27,204 nucleotides of DNA from Anaerolineaceae bacterium (lineage in GTDB: Bacteria > Chloroflexota > Anaerolineae > Anaerolineales > Anaerolineaceae): positions 1-27,204 of the forward strand of contig DPKV01000101.1 of the NCBI GenBank assembly GCA_003542325.1, given 5' to 3'. Position numbers and translations under genes: made by a program. A model generated the notes under the pieces. That model was not told the DNA's origin, searched no databases, and worked only from the letters and a program-made list of their open reading frames with translations. Shown piece after piece: positions 1 through 7,510 of the stretch (positions within the stretch are counted from its first letter, which is position 1; each line of letters starts with the position of its first letter).

Positions 1-1
1 G

Positions 2-2755
2 GCCACGCAGCGCACGGTGGAGAGCCGTGAGACGCTGACGATCACCCCTGCCCGGGAGATCCTGCCGTCCGCGGCGGAGAAGGCCGGGTTGTCTCTGCGG
101 GATCTGAAGGAATACCTGATCCCCCTGGCCTATCCCATGGCGGGTACCATGCTGGACTTCCTCCCTGACGACACCATCATTGTGCTGGACGGGCAGGAAT
201 TCATCGCCTCCGCGGTGACGGATTTTGAAGAAGAGAGTTTGTCCCGGCGGGAAGAAGCAGTCCAGGCCGGTGAACTTCCCGAAGATTTCCCTGTGCCCTT
301 CCTCACCTGGTCTGAGATGGAAGACCGCTTCGGAGAGCGGGCGGTGGTGGAACTGGGGTACACCCATGCGCCGGAAGTGCCGCGGCTTGCATCAGTCTTT
401 GAAGCCGGGCCGCACTTTGCCGGGAAACTGCGCGATTTTATCAATTACCTGCAAGACCTTGAAACCGATGGGGAGGAGTGGACGATCGTCTCGCGCCAAT
501 CCCCGCGCCTGCGCAACCTCTGGCGGGAGCAGCAGCTGCTCCAGGAGGTGACGCCGGAGTCGGAGGCAGCACGCTTCATTGAGGGGTCGCTGGCCGGCGG
601 CTGGATCCTGAACGGGCCGGACGACGGCCGGGTGCATCTGTTGACCGACGGCGAGATCTTTGGCTGGTCACGGCCGCAGCCGCGCCGGCGATACCGTCCG
701 ACCGCGGAAGCGCCGGAATCGGTCTACGCTGATTTACAGCCCGGGGACTGGGTCGTGCATGTGGACCATGGGATTGGGAAGTATATGGGCCTGGTGCAGC
801 GCGCCGAGGGCAGCGTTCAGCAGGAGTACCTTTGCGTGGAGTATGCCGAACAGGACCAGCTCTTTGTGCCGATCCACCACGCTGACCGCCTGACGCGCTA
901 TGTGGGCGCTGAGGGACGGGGGCCGTCGATTTCCCGGCTGGGCGGCGCGACCTGGACCTCGACCAAGCAGAAGGTCCGGGAAGCCGTGCAGGAGATCGCC
1001 GGGGAATTGTTGGAGCTGTATGCCAAACGCCAGGTGGCGGAGGGCTATGCCTTCAGCCCGGATACGCCCTGGCAGCGGGAACTGGAAGCCAGTTTCCCCT
1101 ATATCGAGACCGAAGACCAGCTCACCGCGCTGGAAGAGATCAAGGGCGATATGGAAATGCCCAGGCCAATGGACCGCCTGCTGTGCGGCGATGTCGGTTA
1201 CGGTAAGACCGAGGTCACCCTGCGGGCCGCGTTCAAAGCGGTCATGGATGGCAAGCAGGTGGCTGTCCTGGTGCCGACCACCGTCCTGGCCCAGCAGCAT
1301 TACGATACCTTCAGCGCCCGGCTGGCAGGTTTCCCGGTGACCGTTGAAATGCTCTCGCGGTTCCGGACCAATGCCCAGCAGGACCGGATCGTCCGGGACC
1401 TGCGTCAGGGCAAGGTGGACATCATCATCGGCACGCACCGGCTGCTGTCGCAGGATGTGACGTTTAAGGACCTGGGGCTGGTGGTGATCGACGAAGAACA
1501 GCGCTTTGGCGTGACTCATAAGGAGCACCTGAAACAGCTTCGGACCTCGGTAGATGTGCTGACGCTGACGGCCACGCCCATCCCCCGCACACTGTATATG
1601 GCGCTGACCGGCGTCCGGGACATTTCCACGATCAGCTCGCCGCCGGAAGAGCGGCTGCCGATCGTGACCCATATCGGACCCTACGATGATAAATTGGTGC
1701 GTCAGGCGGTGGTACGGGAGATGGAACGCGGCGGCCAGGTCTTTTTCGTGCATAACCGCGTCCAGACGATCGGCGCGATGCGGACGCACCTGGAGCAATT
1801 GGTGCCGGAAGCCCGCATCGGGATCGCCCACGGCCAGATGGATGAGAACCGGCTGGCGGATGTGATGCACGTCTTTACAGGGGGCGAGATCGATATCCTG
1901 CTCTGCACGTCGATCATCGAGTCGGGGCTGGATATCCCGAATGCGAACACCCTGATCGTGGATCGGGCGGATACCTTTGGCTTGGCGCAGCTCTATCAGT
2001 TGCGCGGCCGGGTGGGGCGGGGCGCACAGCGCGCGTATGCCTACCTGTTCCGCCACCGGGTCAAACCCCCAACCATCGACGGGCAGGAACGGCTGGAAGT
2101 GCTGGCCGAGAACACTCAGCTCGGATCGGGGTATGCCATCGCCATGCGTGACCTCGAAATGCGCGGTGCGGGTGAGATGCTGGGAAGCCGGCAATCGGGG
2201 TATATCGCCTCGGTGGGGTTCCATCTTTACACCCGGCTTCTGGCCCAGTCGGTCAGGCAGTTCCGTCTGGCGACGGGCGCCAGCGGACCGGAGGAGTCTT
2301 CGATCCTGGACGCGTCCATCGCCCTTCCGACATCGGTCAACCTGCCGCTGGCGATCGGCATCCCGGCGGAATACATCCCGGATCAGGACCTGCGCCTGAA
2401 GCTCTACCGGCGGCTGGCGGATATCCGGGAGGTATCGTCTCTGGCTTCGATAGAGATGGAATTTGAAGACCGATTCGGGCCGTTGCCTGAAGAAGTGCGC
2501 AACCTGGTCTATCAGATCAAGGTGAAACTGCTGGCAGCGCTGGCCGGGCTGGCGTCGGTGGGGTTTGAGGGAAAGCAGCTTGTCCTGCATTACCCGCCCC
2601 TGCCCGAAGGGGTGGACCACCGTCCGCTGCGTGACCTGGGCCGGCCGGTTTTGTCCGGAAAGAACGCCTACCGGATTCATTTTACCGACCCTGAGACCGA
2701 GCCGTGGCAGGATGTTTTAGTCGGTGTGCTGCTGAGGATTCGGGGGGAGGGGTGA
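2..2755 (+). CDS. mfd: Transcription-repair coupling factor Mfd, 5' partial
   Basis: Mfd is an ATP-dependent DNA translocase. It removes RNA polymerase stalled at lesions and recruits UvrA for transcription-coupled repair. The frame is open to the left edge (residues ATQRT precede the first GTG at 17), so the true start and most of the N-terminal UvrB-like module lie outside the window; about 917 of the usual roughly 1150 residues are present. Counting from the GTG at 17, a CarD-like RNA-polymerase-interacting domain begins near residue 240 ([18 protein letters not shown]). It is followed by helicase motif I ([10 protein letters not shown]), the DEEQ box ([11 protein letters not shown]), motif III ([10 protein letters not shown]) and motif VI (QLRGRVGRG). 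The C-terminal TRCF domain is complete and ends at a TGA. No terminator hairpin is evident downstream. Identity is very secure. Confidence 0.97.
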   Translation, partial: ATQRTVESRETLTITPAREILPSAAEKAGLSLRDLKEYLIPLAYPMAGTMLDFLPDDTIIVLDGQEFIASAVTDFEEESLSRREEAVQAGELPEDFPVPFLTWSEMEDRFGERAVVELGYTHAPEVPRLASVFEAGPHFAGKLRDFINYLQDLETDGEEWTIVSRQSPRLRNLWREQQLLQEVTPESEAARFIEGSLAGGWILNGPDDGRVHLLTDGEIFGWSRPQPRRRYRPTAEAPESVYADLQPGDWVVHVDHGIGKYMGLVQRAEGSVQQEYLCVEYAEQDQLFVPIHHADRLTRYVGAEGRGPSISRLGGATWTSTKQKVREAVQEIAGELLELYAKRQVAEGYAFSPDTPWQRELEASFPYIETEDQLTALEEIKGDMEMPRPMDRLLCGDVGYGKTEVTLRAAFKAVMDGKQVAVLVPTTVLAQQHYDTFSARLAGFPVTVEMLSRFRTNAQQDRIVRDLRQGKVDIIIGTHRLLSQDVTFKDLGLVVIDEEQRFGVTHKEHLKQLRTSVDVLTLTATPIPRTLYMALTGVRDISTISSPPEERLPIVTHIGPYDDKLVRQAVVREMERGGQVFFVHNRVQTIGAMRTHLEQLVPEARIGIAHGQMDENRLADVMHVFTGGEIDILLCTSIIESGLDIPNANTLIVDRADTFGLAQLYQLRGRVGRGAQRAYAYLFRHRVKPPTIDGQERLEVLAENTQLGSGYAIAMRDLEMRGAGEMLGSRQSGYIASVGFHLYTRLLAQSVRQFRLATGASGPEESSILDASIALPTSVNLPLAIGIPAEYIPDQDLRLKLYRRLADIREVSSLASIEMEFEDRFGPLPEEVRNLVYQIKVKLLAALAGLASVGFEGKQLVLHYPPLPEGVDHRPLRDLGRPVLSGKNAYRIHFTDPETEPWQDVLVGVLLRIRGEG

Positions 2756-2936
2756 AAACCATCTTATTTTGCAATACTAACCTCTTTCCCCTCACACACT
2801 TTGGGGATTCCGTTTCACTCCAGGCAAAGGCTTTTATCTATAACGAATAACTCCAATTTGGTTTAGAAAGAATCTTTGATTATTAGAAGACGACCTTGCA
2901 GAAACCTAATAATGAAGTAGCCGTCATTAAGGATTA

Positions 2937-3002
2937 AGGCTTCCCCTCAAGGAGCGAAGCAACGCAGTGGGAAGCTGTCTGCGAAGCAGACTGATGAGGT
3001 GG
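2937..3002 (+). repeat. 66-bp palindromic repeat, copy 1
   Basis: This copy is identical to 3525-3590 over 66 bp. It begins AGGCTTCCCCTCAAGGAGCG and ends CTGATGAGGTGG. It contains a perfect inner hairpin (GTCTGC-GAA-GCAGAC, 2977-2991), and an outer GCTTCCC/GGGAAGC pair can form. Its terminal GAGGTGG lies 5 bp before the DUF559 ATG and is the only good Shine-Dalgarno match there. Confidence 0.9.
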
Positions 3003-3007
3003 GAACA

Positions 3008-3367
3008 ATGAATGAAAAACATAACTCCAAATTAACGCATATCTCTCAACAGTTACGGCGTAAAATGACAAAAGAAGAACGACATCTCTGGTATGACTTT
3101 CTCAAAAACTTACCTGTTACTTTCAACCGACAGAAAGTGATAGGAAACTACATCATTGATTTTTATTGTACTTCTGCAAGATTGGTTATCGAAGTGGATG
3201 GTTCTCAGCATTTAGAGCCAGAAAATATTACCAAAGATGCTGATCGGGATGAATATCTGGCCAATCTCGGATTGGTTGTTAAACGCTACTCAAATTTAGA
3301 TATAAATGAGGATTTTGAAAGCGTTTGCTTGGATATCTATCATTTCTTATATCCAAAGGCAAGATGA
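3008..3367 (+). CDS. DUF559 family (Vsr-like PD-(D/E)XK) endonuclease-domain protein
   Basis: A 119-residue protein of the DUF559 family, which is related to very-short-patch-repair endonucleases. The fold-defining core is visible: IIDFYC (D51), then VIEVDGSQH (E62, D64, H68), then DRDEYLANLGLVVKRYSN. This matches the usual VDFYC...ELDGxxH...RxxxLxxxGxxVxRF pattern. The N-terminal segment LRRKMTKEERHLWYDFL is also typical. I chose the ATG at 3008 over the in-frame GTG at 2999, because the GTG belongs to the flanking repeat and GAGGTGG sits 5 bp before the ATG. The biological role of DUF559 proteins is largely unknown; DNA binding or cleavage is inferred from fold. The tight palindromic repeats on both sides suggest association with, or recognition of, those repeats. 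Confidence 0.88.
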   Translation: MNEKHNSKLTHISQQLRRKMTKEERHLWYDFLKNLPVTFNRQKVIGNYIIDFYCTSARLVIEVDGSQHLEPENITKDADRDEYLANLGLVVKRYSNLDINEDFESVCLDIYHFLYPKAR

Positions 3368-3369
3368 TT

Positions 3370-3448
3370 ACCTCATCCGGCGCTCCGCGCCACCTTCCCC
3401 TTGTCCCCTTCGGGGGCTTCGTCGCTTCTCTCCTCGAGGGGAAGGCTT
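3370..3448 (-). repeat. Diverged inverted copy of the 66-bp repeat
   Basis: Read on the plus strand it has the same order of blocks as the reverse complement of the 66-bp repeat: ACCTCATC, then a short hairpin (GGCGC-TCC-GCGCC), then CACCTTCCCC, then a second hairpin (CCCC-TTC-GGGG), then CTTCTCTCCTCGAGGGGAAG. The hairpin sequences differ from the other copies but the pairing is kept. That points to conserved structure rather than conserved sequence. Confidence 0.7.
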
Positions 3449-3524
3449 AATTTTTTACTTGATTGGAGATTGTTTAGTTGAATTTTGGAGTTGAATAATT
3501 TTCAATGAATAACTATGAGTGTTC

Positions 3525-3590
3525 AGGCTTCCCCTCAAGGAGCGAAGCAACGCAGTGGGAAGCTGTCTGCGAAGCAGACTGATGAGGTGG
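3525..3590 (+). repeat. 66-bp palindromic repeat, copy 2
   Basis: This is an exact copy of 2937-3002 in the same orientation. No gene follows it in the way DUF559 follows copy 1. Its right end overlaps the small duplication at 3581-3608 and lies 22 bp before the -35 box of the next gene. Confidence 0.9.
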
Positions 3591-3608
3591 TTACAGATGA
3601 GGTGGTTA
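3581..3608 (+). repeat. 13-bp near-tandem duplication
   Basis: GATGAGGTGGTTA occurs at 3581-3593 and again at 3596-3608, separated by CA. The first unit is the end of the 66-bp repeat plus three bases, so the end of the palindrome has been partly duplicated. Confidence 0.85.
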
Positions 3609-3612
3609 AAGG

Positions 3613-3640
3613 TTGCCAATTTTACCCCATGTGTTATACT
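3613..3640 (+). promoter_or_regulatory. Sigma70-type promoter of the DUF348/G5 gene
   Basis: TTGCCA (3613-3618) and TATACT (3635-3640) are separated by 16 bp. Transcription would start near 3647, about 50 nt before the ATG at 3700. Confidence 0.6.
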
Positions 3641-3699
3641 GCAAAAACAATTGACATGCTCTAAAAACACAAAGAAACTGACTTAACGACAACAAACTT

Positions 3700-5091
3700 A
3701 TGCTGAATTCGATTAAAACGTATCTGACCCCCAAAAAGAAGATCTTCTTCCCCGCCGCCATGGCCGCCATCCTGATCGGGATGGTCCTGATCTGGCTGGG
3801 TTTGCAGCGTACGGTCACGGTGGTGGTGGATGGGAATCCACAAACCGTCCGCACCGGTGCGCTGACCTCTGCGGGCGTTTTGCGTGCTGCCGGGGTTAAG
3901 GTCGACGCTGCCGACCGGGTCAGACCGGAGCGGAACCGTCTGATCTGGAATCAAGCCGCTGTCACCGTCGAATCCGCCCGGGATGTGGTTCTGAAAACAC
4001 CGGATTACGAACTGGTCATTCCCTCAGCCGAACGGATCCCCGCCAACCTCCTGCGAGCGGCGGAAATTGTCCTCTTCCCGCAGGACCAGGTCCGCATTAA
4101 CGGTGCAATGGTTGACCCCAACCGGCCGCTGGAAATCGAAGACTCCTTTGTCCTTCAATATGTGCCAGCCATCCCGGTGACACTCGTGACCGATGATGAC
4201 AGCCGGGTGATTTACACCGGCCAGCCCACCGTTGGTGCGGCCTTTGAGGCAGCGGGGATTGCCCTCGGACCGTTGGATTGGGTTTCCGCAAGCATGGAAA
4301 CTGCCATTACAGAACCCCTGACGATCACCATTCGACCGGCCCGGGTCATCACCGTCCAGCGCGGTGAGGAGACCATGACCGGATTGAGCGCGGCCCTCAC
4401 GGTGGGTGAAGCCCTGCAGGAGATTGGTATGCCGCTGCAGAATCTGGATTCGAGTAAGCCCGAAGAATCAGCGATGGTTCCGGACGATGGCGTCATCCGG
4501 GTCGTGCGCGGTCTGGAAGAACTGACCATCCTGACCGACGAGACAGCCTACGAAACGGAAACACGGGAAGACCCGGACACGCCGCTGGATCAGATCACAG
4601 TCATCCAGCCCGGCCAGCCCGGCATCTTTGCCTCCCGGCAGCGCGTTTATTATGAGGACGGAGAAGAAGTCTGGCGGATCAGTGAAGACTCCTGGCAGGC
4701 CAGTGTGCCGCAGACGGCGATTGTGGGTATGGGCACCAGGGTCGTCATCCAGACAGAAACAATCGGTGGCACAACATTTAATTATTACCGTAAATTGACC
4801 GTGTATACGACCATGTACAAACCCTGCGACTATGAGGGCAATTGCTGGTATTACACCTCCAACCGGTCGCCTGTTCAAAAAGGAGTGATCGCGGTCTATT
4901 ACGACTGGTATTACGCTTACGAGGGCCAACAGGTCTATGTCACCGATTACGGGTACGGCGTCATCGCCGATGTTTGCGGCGGCTGTGTGGGTATGTCCGT
5001 CCCCTGGATCGATCTCGGTTATTCGGAAGACGAATATGAAGCCCAACACCTTGGCAACGGATATCGGGTCATGTATTTCCTGGCACCATAA
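3700..5091 (+). CDS. YabE-like membrane-anchored DUF348/G5/3D cell-wall protein
   Basis: A 463-residue protein with one N-terminal membrane segment (about residues 16-36) and an outside-facing remainder. DUF348 ubiquitin-like repeats start near residue 38 (RTVTVVVDGNPQTVRT) and recur near IPVTLVTDDDSRVIYTG and RVITVQRGEETMTG. A G5 domain follows (LTILTDETAYETETR to VVIQTE). The C-terminus is a 3D-type double-psi-barrel (KGVIAV...YGYGVIADVCGGC...WIDLGYSEDEY). In Bacillus, YabE and relatives are linked to cell-wall turnover, and yabE lies near ksgA, as here. Oddities: the usual IAVDPxxIPLG stretch is replaced by IAVYYDWYYAYEGQQ, and four cysteines (CDYEGNC, CGGC) may form disulfides. There is no strong Shine-Dalgarno before the ATG. 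It precedes ksgA by 18 bp, probably in one transcript. Lytic activity is inferred only. Confidence 0.85.
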   Translation: MLNSIKTYLTPKKKIFFPAAMAAILIGMVLIWLGLQRTVTVVVDGNPQTVRTGALTSAGVLRAAGVKVDAADRVRPERNRLIWNQAAVTVESARDVVLKTPDYELVIPSAERIPANLLRAAEIVLFPQDQVRINGAMVDPNRPLEIEDSFVLQYVPAIPVTLVTDDDSRVIYTGQPTVGAAFEAAGIALGPLDWVSASMETAITEPLTITIRPARVITVQRGEETMTGLSAALTVGEALQEIGMPLQNLDSSKPEESAMVPDDGVIRVVRGLEELTILTDETAYETETREDPDTPLDQITVIQPGQPGIFASRQRVYYEDGEEVWRISEDSWQASVPQTAIVGMGTRVVIQTETIGGTTFNYYRKLTVYTTMYKPCDYEGNCWYYTSNRSPVQKGVIAVYYDWYYAYEGQQVYVTDYGYGVIADVCGGCVGMSVPWIDLGYSEDEYEAQHLGNGYRVMYFLAP

Positions 5092-5109
5092 TGGATACGA
5101 ATATTTACT

Positions 5110-5940
5110 ATGAACCTTGAACCCCTGCATGTTCCCGATCTGCTCCGCCATTATGGCATCCGTCCCCGGAAATCCCTTGGGCAGAACTTCCTGGCTGACC
5201 ATAATGCCCTGCTCAAGATCGTGCGGGATGCGGAGATTGGCCCCGATGACGAGGTGCTGGAAATCGGCGCGGGGCTGGGCAGCCTGACGCGGCTGCTGGC
5301 GGTTAGTGCCCGTTCGGTGACGGCGATTGAGATCGACCGGGAATTATTCCCCGTGCTGGAAGCGGTCACCGAACCGTTTGAGAACGTCCGGCTGGTGGAG
5401 GGGGATGTCCTGAAAATCCCGATGGAAACCCTGTTTGCAGCGGACGGTTACAAGGTTGTGGCAAATATTCCCTATTACATCACCTCAGCGGTCATCCGGC
5501 ATTTCTTGGAAGCACCGGTCCGGCCGGAGCGGGTGGTCCTGACCATGCAGCGCGAAGTGGCCGAGCGGATCCTCAGTCAGGACGAGAAGATGAGTTTGCT
5601 GTCCCTCTCCGTCCAGATATATGGCCAGGCGCGGATCGCCAGTCAAATCCCGGCGGCCTGCTTCATTCCCGAGCCAAAGGTCGATTCGAGTGTGCTGGTT
5701 GTGGATATTTATCCCGAACCGAAATTATCCAGGGAAGAGGTGGACCTGCTTTTCCGGTTGGCGCATGCAGCCTTTAACCAGAAGCGGAAGATGCTGCGCA
5801 ACTCGCTGCAAGCGGTTCTGGGCGGTGATTCGGATGTGGTTTCCGAAAAACTAATGCGAGTTGAGATTGATCCCCAGAGACGGCCTGAGAACCTGGCTTT
5901 GGATGACTGGATTAAATTAGTCGACACTTGTAAAGACTGA
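5110..5940 (+). CDS. rsmA: 16S rRNA A1518/A1519 N6,N6-dimethyltransferase RsmA (KsgA)
   Basis: This enzyme dimethylates two adjacent adenines in helix 45 of 16S rRNA, using S-adenosylmethionine, late in 30S assembly. At 276 residues it is a normal family length. Landmarks are RKSLGQNFL (about 20-28), the SAM-binding loop EIGAGLGSLT (51-60), the acidic ribose-binding IEID (73-76), GDVLK (98-102), and the catalytic NIPYYITS (119-126) in place of the common NLPYxIT. The C-terminal helical domain, with AAFNQKRKMLRNSL, is intact. Only a weak Shine-Dalgarno precedes the ATG, consistent with translation downstream of the DUF348/G5 gene in the same operon. A Y1-transposase element begins 24 bp after the stop codon. 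Confidence 0.96.
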   Translation: MNLEPLHVPDLLRHYGIRPRKSLGQNFLADHNALLKIVRDAEIGPDDEVLEIGAGLGSLTRLLAVSARSVTAIEIDRELFPVLEAVTEPFENVRLVEGDVLKIPMETLFAADGYKVVANIPYYITSAVIRHFLEAPVRPERVVLTMQREVAERILSQDEKMSLLSLSVQIYGQARIASQIPAACFIPEPKVDSSVLVVDIYPEPKLSREEVDLLFRLAHAAFNQKRKMLRNSLQAVLGGDSDVVSEKLMRVEIDPQRRPENLALDDWIKLVDTCKD

Positions 5941-5963
5941 ATTTCATTTACCCAAAAAGCGTT

Positions 5964-6007
5964 GTAGGTCACGTGCCGTGGAGCGAAGCGGAACGCACGT
6001 GACAAAA
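5964..6007 (+). repeat. Left REP-like inverted repeat (44 bp)
   Basis: It begins GTAGGTCACGTGCCGTGGAG and ends GCACGTGACAAAA. It is a perfect reverse complement of 6565-6608. The GTCACGTGC/GCACGTGAC arms can pair as a 9-bp stem around a loop containing GGAGCGAAGC. The transposase stop codon (6011-6013) is 3 bp inside it. Confidence 0.95.
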
Positions 6008-6010
6008 TTA

Positions 6011-6517
6011 TCACTCTCCCCAAGATGTATGCTCTGGTTCCGACCAGTTTACCTGTCGGGAATACGCACCTCGTTGTTGCCATTCATGGAAACTGCTGTT
6101 CTTCCAATCGCCAGGATCTGGAACATAACCATGTTTTATCGGATTGAAATGGATGTAATGAATATGGTTTTCTAAATCGTTTTCATTCCGAATAACGTGA
6201 TCCCAGAATCGCTTCTGCCAAAATTGTAAAGGCGTGTCTTCTTTCAATAATCTTTTCAAGGACAAAGTGTAGCTCATTTTTATTGAATGCATGATCTGGC
6301 TAAAATTATTTTCTCCATTGGGTCGAATGAGAAGGTGGAAATGATCAGGAAGAATGACATAAGCTAACATGGTGAAAGGATGTCGTTCTTTAGTTTTATG
6401 CCACACTTGACGTAATAGAGAAACGTATTCAGGATGAGTGAATGCAGGGGTACGGTTCTCAACGATCTGAGTAATGAATACAATTTGACCGGATTGGTAA
6501 TATCGCCGAATATTCAC
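6011..6517 (-). CDS. REP-associated tyrosine transposase (RAYT, Y1_Tnp family)
   Basis: A 168-residue HUH/Y1 single-strand DNA transposase related to IS200/IS605 TnpA. The metal-binding HUH motif is HFH at residues 59-61 (ILPDHFHLLI). The catalytic tyrosine is most likely Y121 in YIHFNPIKHGYV, the usual RAYT context. WQKRFWDHVIRNENDLE is the conserved linker before it. All key residues are present, so the enzyme may be active. I read the start as GTG at 6517 because AAGGGG lies about 5 bp upstream and no better ATG precedes the conserved N-terminus. Known RAYTs bind and cleave REP hairpins at their flanks; here the two 44-bp ends are the obvious substrates. Its accessory or N-terminal regions show nothing unusual. 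Confidence 0.93.
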   Translation of the reverse strand: MNIRRYYQSGQIVFITQIVENRTPAFTHPEYVSLLRQVWHKTKERHPFTMLAYVILPDHFHLLIRPNGENNFSQIMHSIKMSYTLSLKRLLKEDTPLQFWQKRFWDHVIRNENDLENHIHYIHFNPIKHGYVPDPGDWKNSSFHEWQQRGAYSRQVNWSEPEHTSWGE

Positions 6518-6564
6518 GTTTCCCCTTTCGAAGTTGTTGATGAATTGTAAAAGAAAATATTGAT

Positions 6565-6608
6565 TTTTGTCACGTGCGTTCCGCTTCGCTCCACGGCACG
6601 TGACCTAC
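6565..6608 (-). repeat. Right REP-like inverted repeat (44 bp)
   Basis: This is the perfect reverse complement of 5964-6007. Its outer edge covers the TAG stop codon (6605-6607) of the neighbouring glycosyltransferase, so the repeat contributes that gene's stop. Confidence 0.95.
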
Positions 6609-7324
6609 CTTGTCTTTTTATAAATTTTCCGAAGCTGCCAGACCCGCAGTGCGGCCTCGATCTGGATTCGCAGGGACATCTTGGAAACGCCGTGGCTGCG
6701 TTCGGCGAAGTGGATCGGCACTTCGCGGAAGGCCAGGCCGGCCAGTTTCGCCATATAGGCCAGTTCCACGATGAAGACATACCCGCTGGAACGGGACTGC
6801 TCGAAGGGGATCGCTTCCAGCGCAGACCTGCGCCACAGGCGGTAACCGCCGGGGGCGTCCTTGATCGGAAGACCCAGGATGGTCCGGGCATAGGCGTTCC
6901 CAAACCAGGACAACGCTTTGCGCAAGGCTGGCCAGGTCTCATCCAGGCTGCCACCTTCACAGTAACGGGAGCCGATGACAACATCGGCTTCTTCAAGGGC
7001 AGCCAGCATAGACGGGAGCCGGTCAGGCGGGTGGCTTAGGTCGGCGTCCATCATCCCAATCACATCCGCGCCGTCATCCAGCGCTTTTTTGAATCCCTGG
7101 ATATAAGCTTTGCCCAGACCTTCCTTACCGGATCGATGCAGCACAGCGACCTTCCCTGGGTTGTCCCCTGCCAGTTCATCCGCCACCGTGCCGGTACCGT
7201 CCGGGCTGTTATCATCCACGATCAGGAGTTGAAGGCCGGGAACGGGTTGAGAGAGCAGCGCCTTGACCAGTTCGGGCAGGTTCTCCGCTTCATTGTAGGT
7301 GGGGATGACTTGAATGACCTTCAT
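6605..7324 (-). CDS. DPM1-like polyprenol monophosphomannose synthase / GT2 glycosyltransferase
   Basis: A 239-residue GT-A family 2 glycosyltransferase. It most resembles dolichol/polyprenol-phosphate mannose synthases, which load a sugar from a nucleotide donor onto a polyprenyl phosphate at the inner membrane face. Visible motifs are VIPTYNEAENLPELV (7-21), VDDNSPDGTG (37-45), the metal-binding DAD at 93-95 (MMDADLSHPP) and VVIGSRYCEGG. There is no C-terminal GtrA-like membrane domain, so it is the short, soluble or peripheral type. I chose the ATG at 7324, preceded by GGAG, over an in-frame upstream start that would add 32 unrelated residues. The stop codon falls inside the right end of the adjacent transposase element, so the last residues may have been altered by that insertion. 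The exact sugar is not predictable. Confidence 0.88.
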   Translation of the reverse strand: MKVIQVIPTYNEAENLPELVKALLSQPVPGLQLLIVDDNSPDGTGTVADELAGDNPGKVAVLHRSGKEGLGKAYIQGFKKALDDGADVIGMMDADLSHPPDRLPSMLAALEEADVVIGSRYCEGGSLDETWPALRKALSWFGNAYARTILGLPIKDAPGGYRLWRRSALEAIPFEQSRSSGYVFIVELAYMAKLAGLAFREVPIHFAERSHGVSKMSLRIQIEAALRVWQLRKIYKKTR

Positions 7325-7510
7325 TAAGCTCCGATAAGGTTCAGAAATTCCGGCGTAACTCGTGTTGTGCTTCCGGGTTTTATTCCGTAGACACCGCAGC
7401 GACGCTTTCAGTTTTAGCATAGGCGTTCCCAGGTGTCAAGCAATGCCCAACGGGAAGGTGGTTTCTCGTTTGGGCGAGATATCAAAAAGCACTGTATTGA
7501 AAGGATAATC

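Larger units (their letters stand above)
2937..3448. mobile_element. Putative palindrome-boxed DUF559 cassette
   Basis: A DUF559 gene (3008-3367) sits between a 66-bp palindromic repeat on its left (2937-3002) and a diverged, inverted relative on its right (3370-3448). Only 5 bp separate the left repeat from the ATG, and 2 bp separate the stop codon from the right repeat. A second exact copy of the left repeat lies farther right (3525-3590). The insert and its flanks are more AT-rich than mfd and the DUF348/G5 gene. This organisation resembles a REP-boxed unit that moves or spreads as one piece, but no transposase is encoded inside it. Mobility is inferred from structure only. Confidence 0.45.
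3368..3699. other. Intergenic stretch with repeats and a promoter
   Basis: I find no gene in this stretch. It holds the inverted repeat (3370-3448), an AT-rich spacer, the second exact 66-bp repeat (3525-3590), a 13-bp near-tandem duplication (3581-3608), and a sigma70-type promoter (3613-3640) for the downstream DUF348/G5 gene. Confidence 0.8.
5964..6608. mobile_element. RAYT/Y1 transposase element with 44-bp inverted ends
   Basis: A 645-bp unit made of two perfect 44-bp inverted repeats (5964-6007 and 6565-6608) around one transposase gene on the minus strand. Each end is itself palindromic (GTCACGTGC ... GCACGTGAC). This is the expected layout of a REP-associated tyrosine transposase with its REP pair. 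No target-site duplication is visible, as expected for Y1/HUH enzymes. The unit lies exactly in the gap between the convergent ksgA and glycosyltransferase genes. Confidence 0.85.

Noticed and set aside
734..2680. Long open frame (648 codons) on the minus strand
   Set aside because: It runs fully antisense to mfd, has His/Gln/Arg-rich composition without any domain, and is explained by the codon bias of the real gene.
2937..3590. Repeats considered as a CRISPR array
   Set aside because: There are only two exact copies about 590 bp apart plus an inverted relative. There are no regular spacers and no cas genes.
4468..5202. Open frame of 244 codons on the minus strand
   Set aside because: It is antisense to the DUF348/G5 gene and the start of ksgA; no recognisable protein features.
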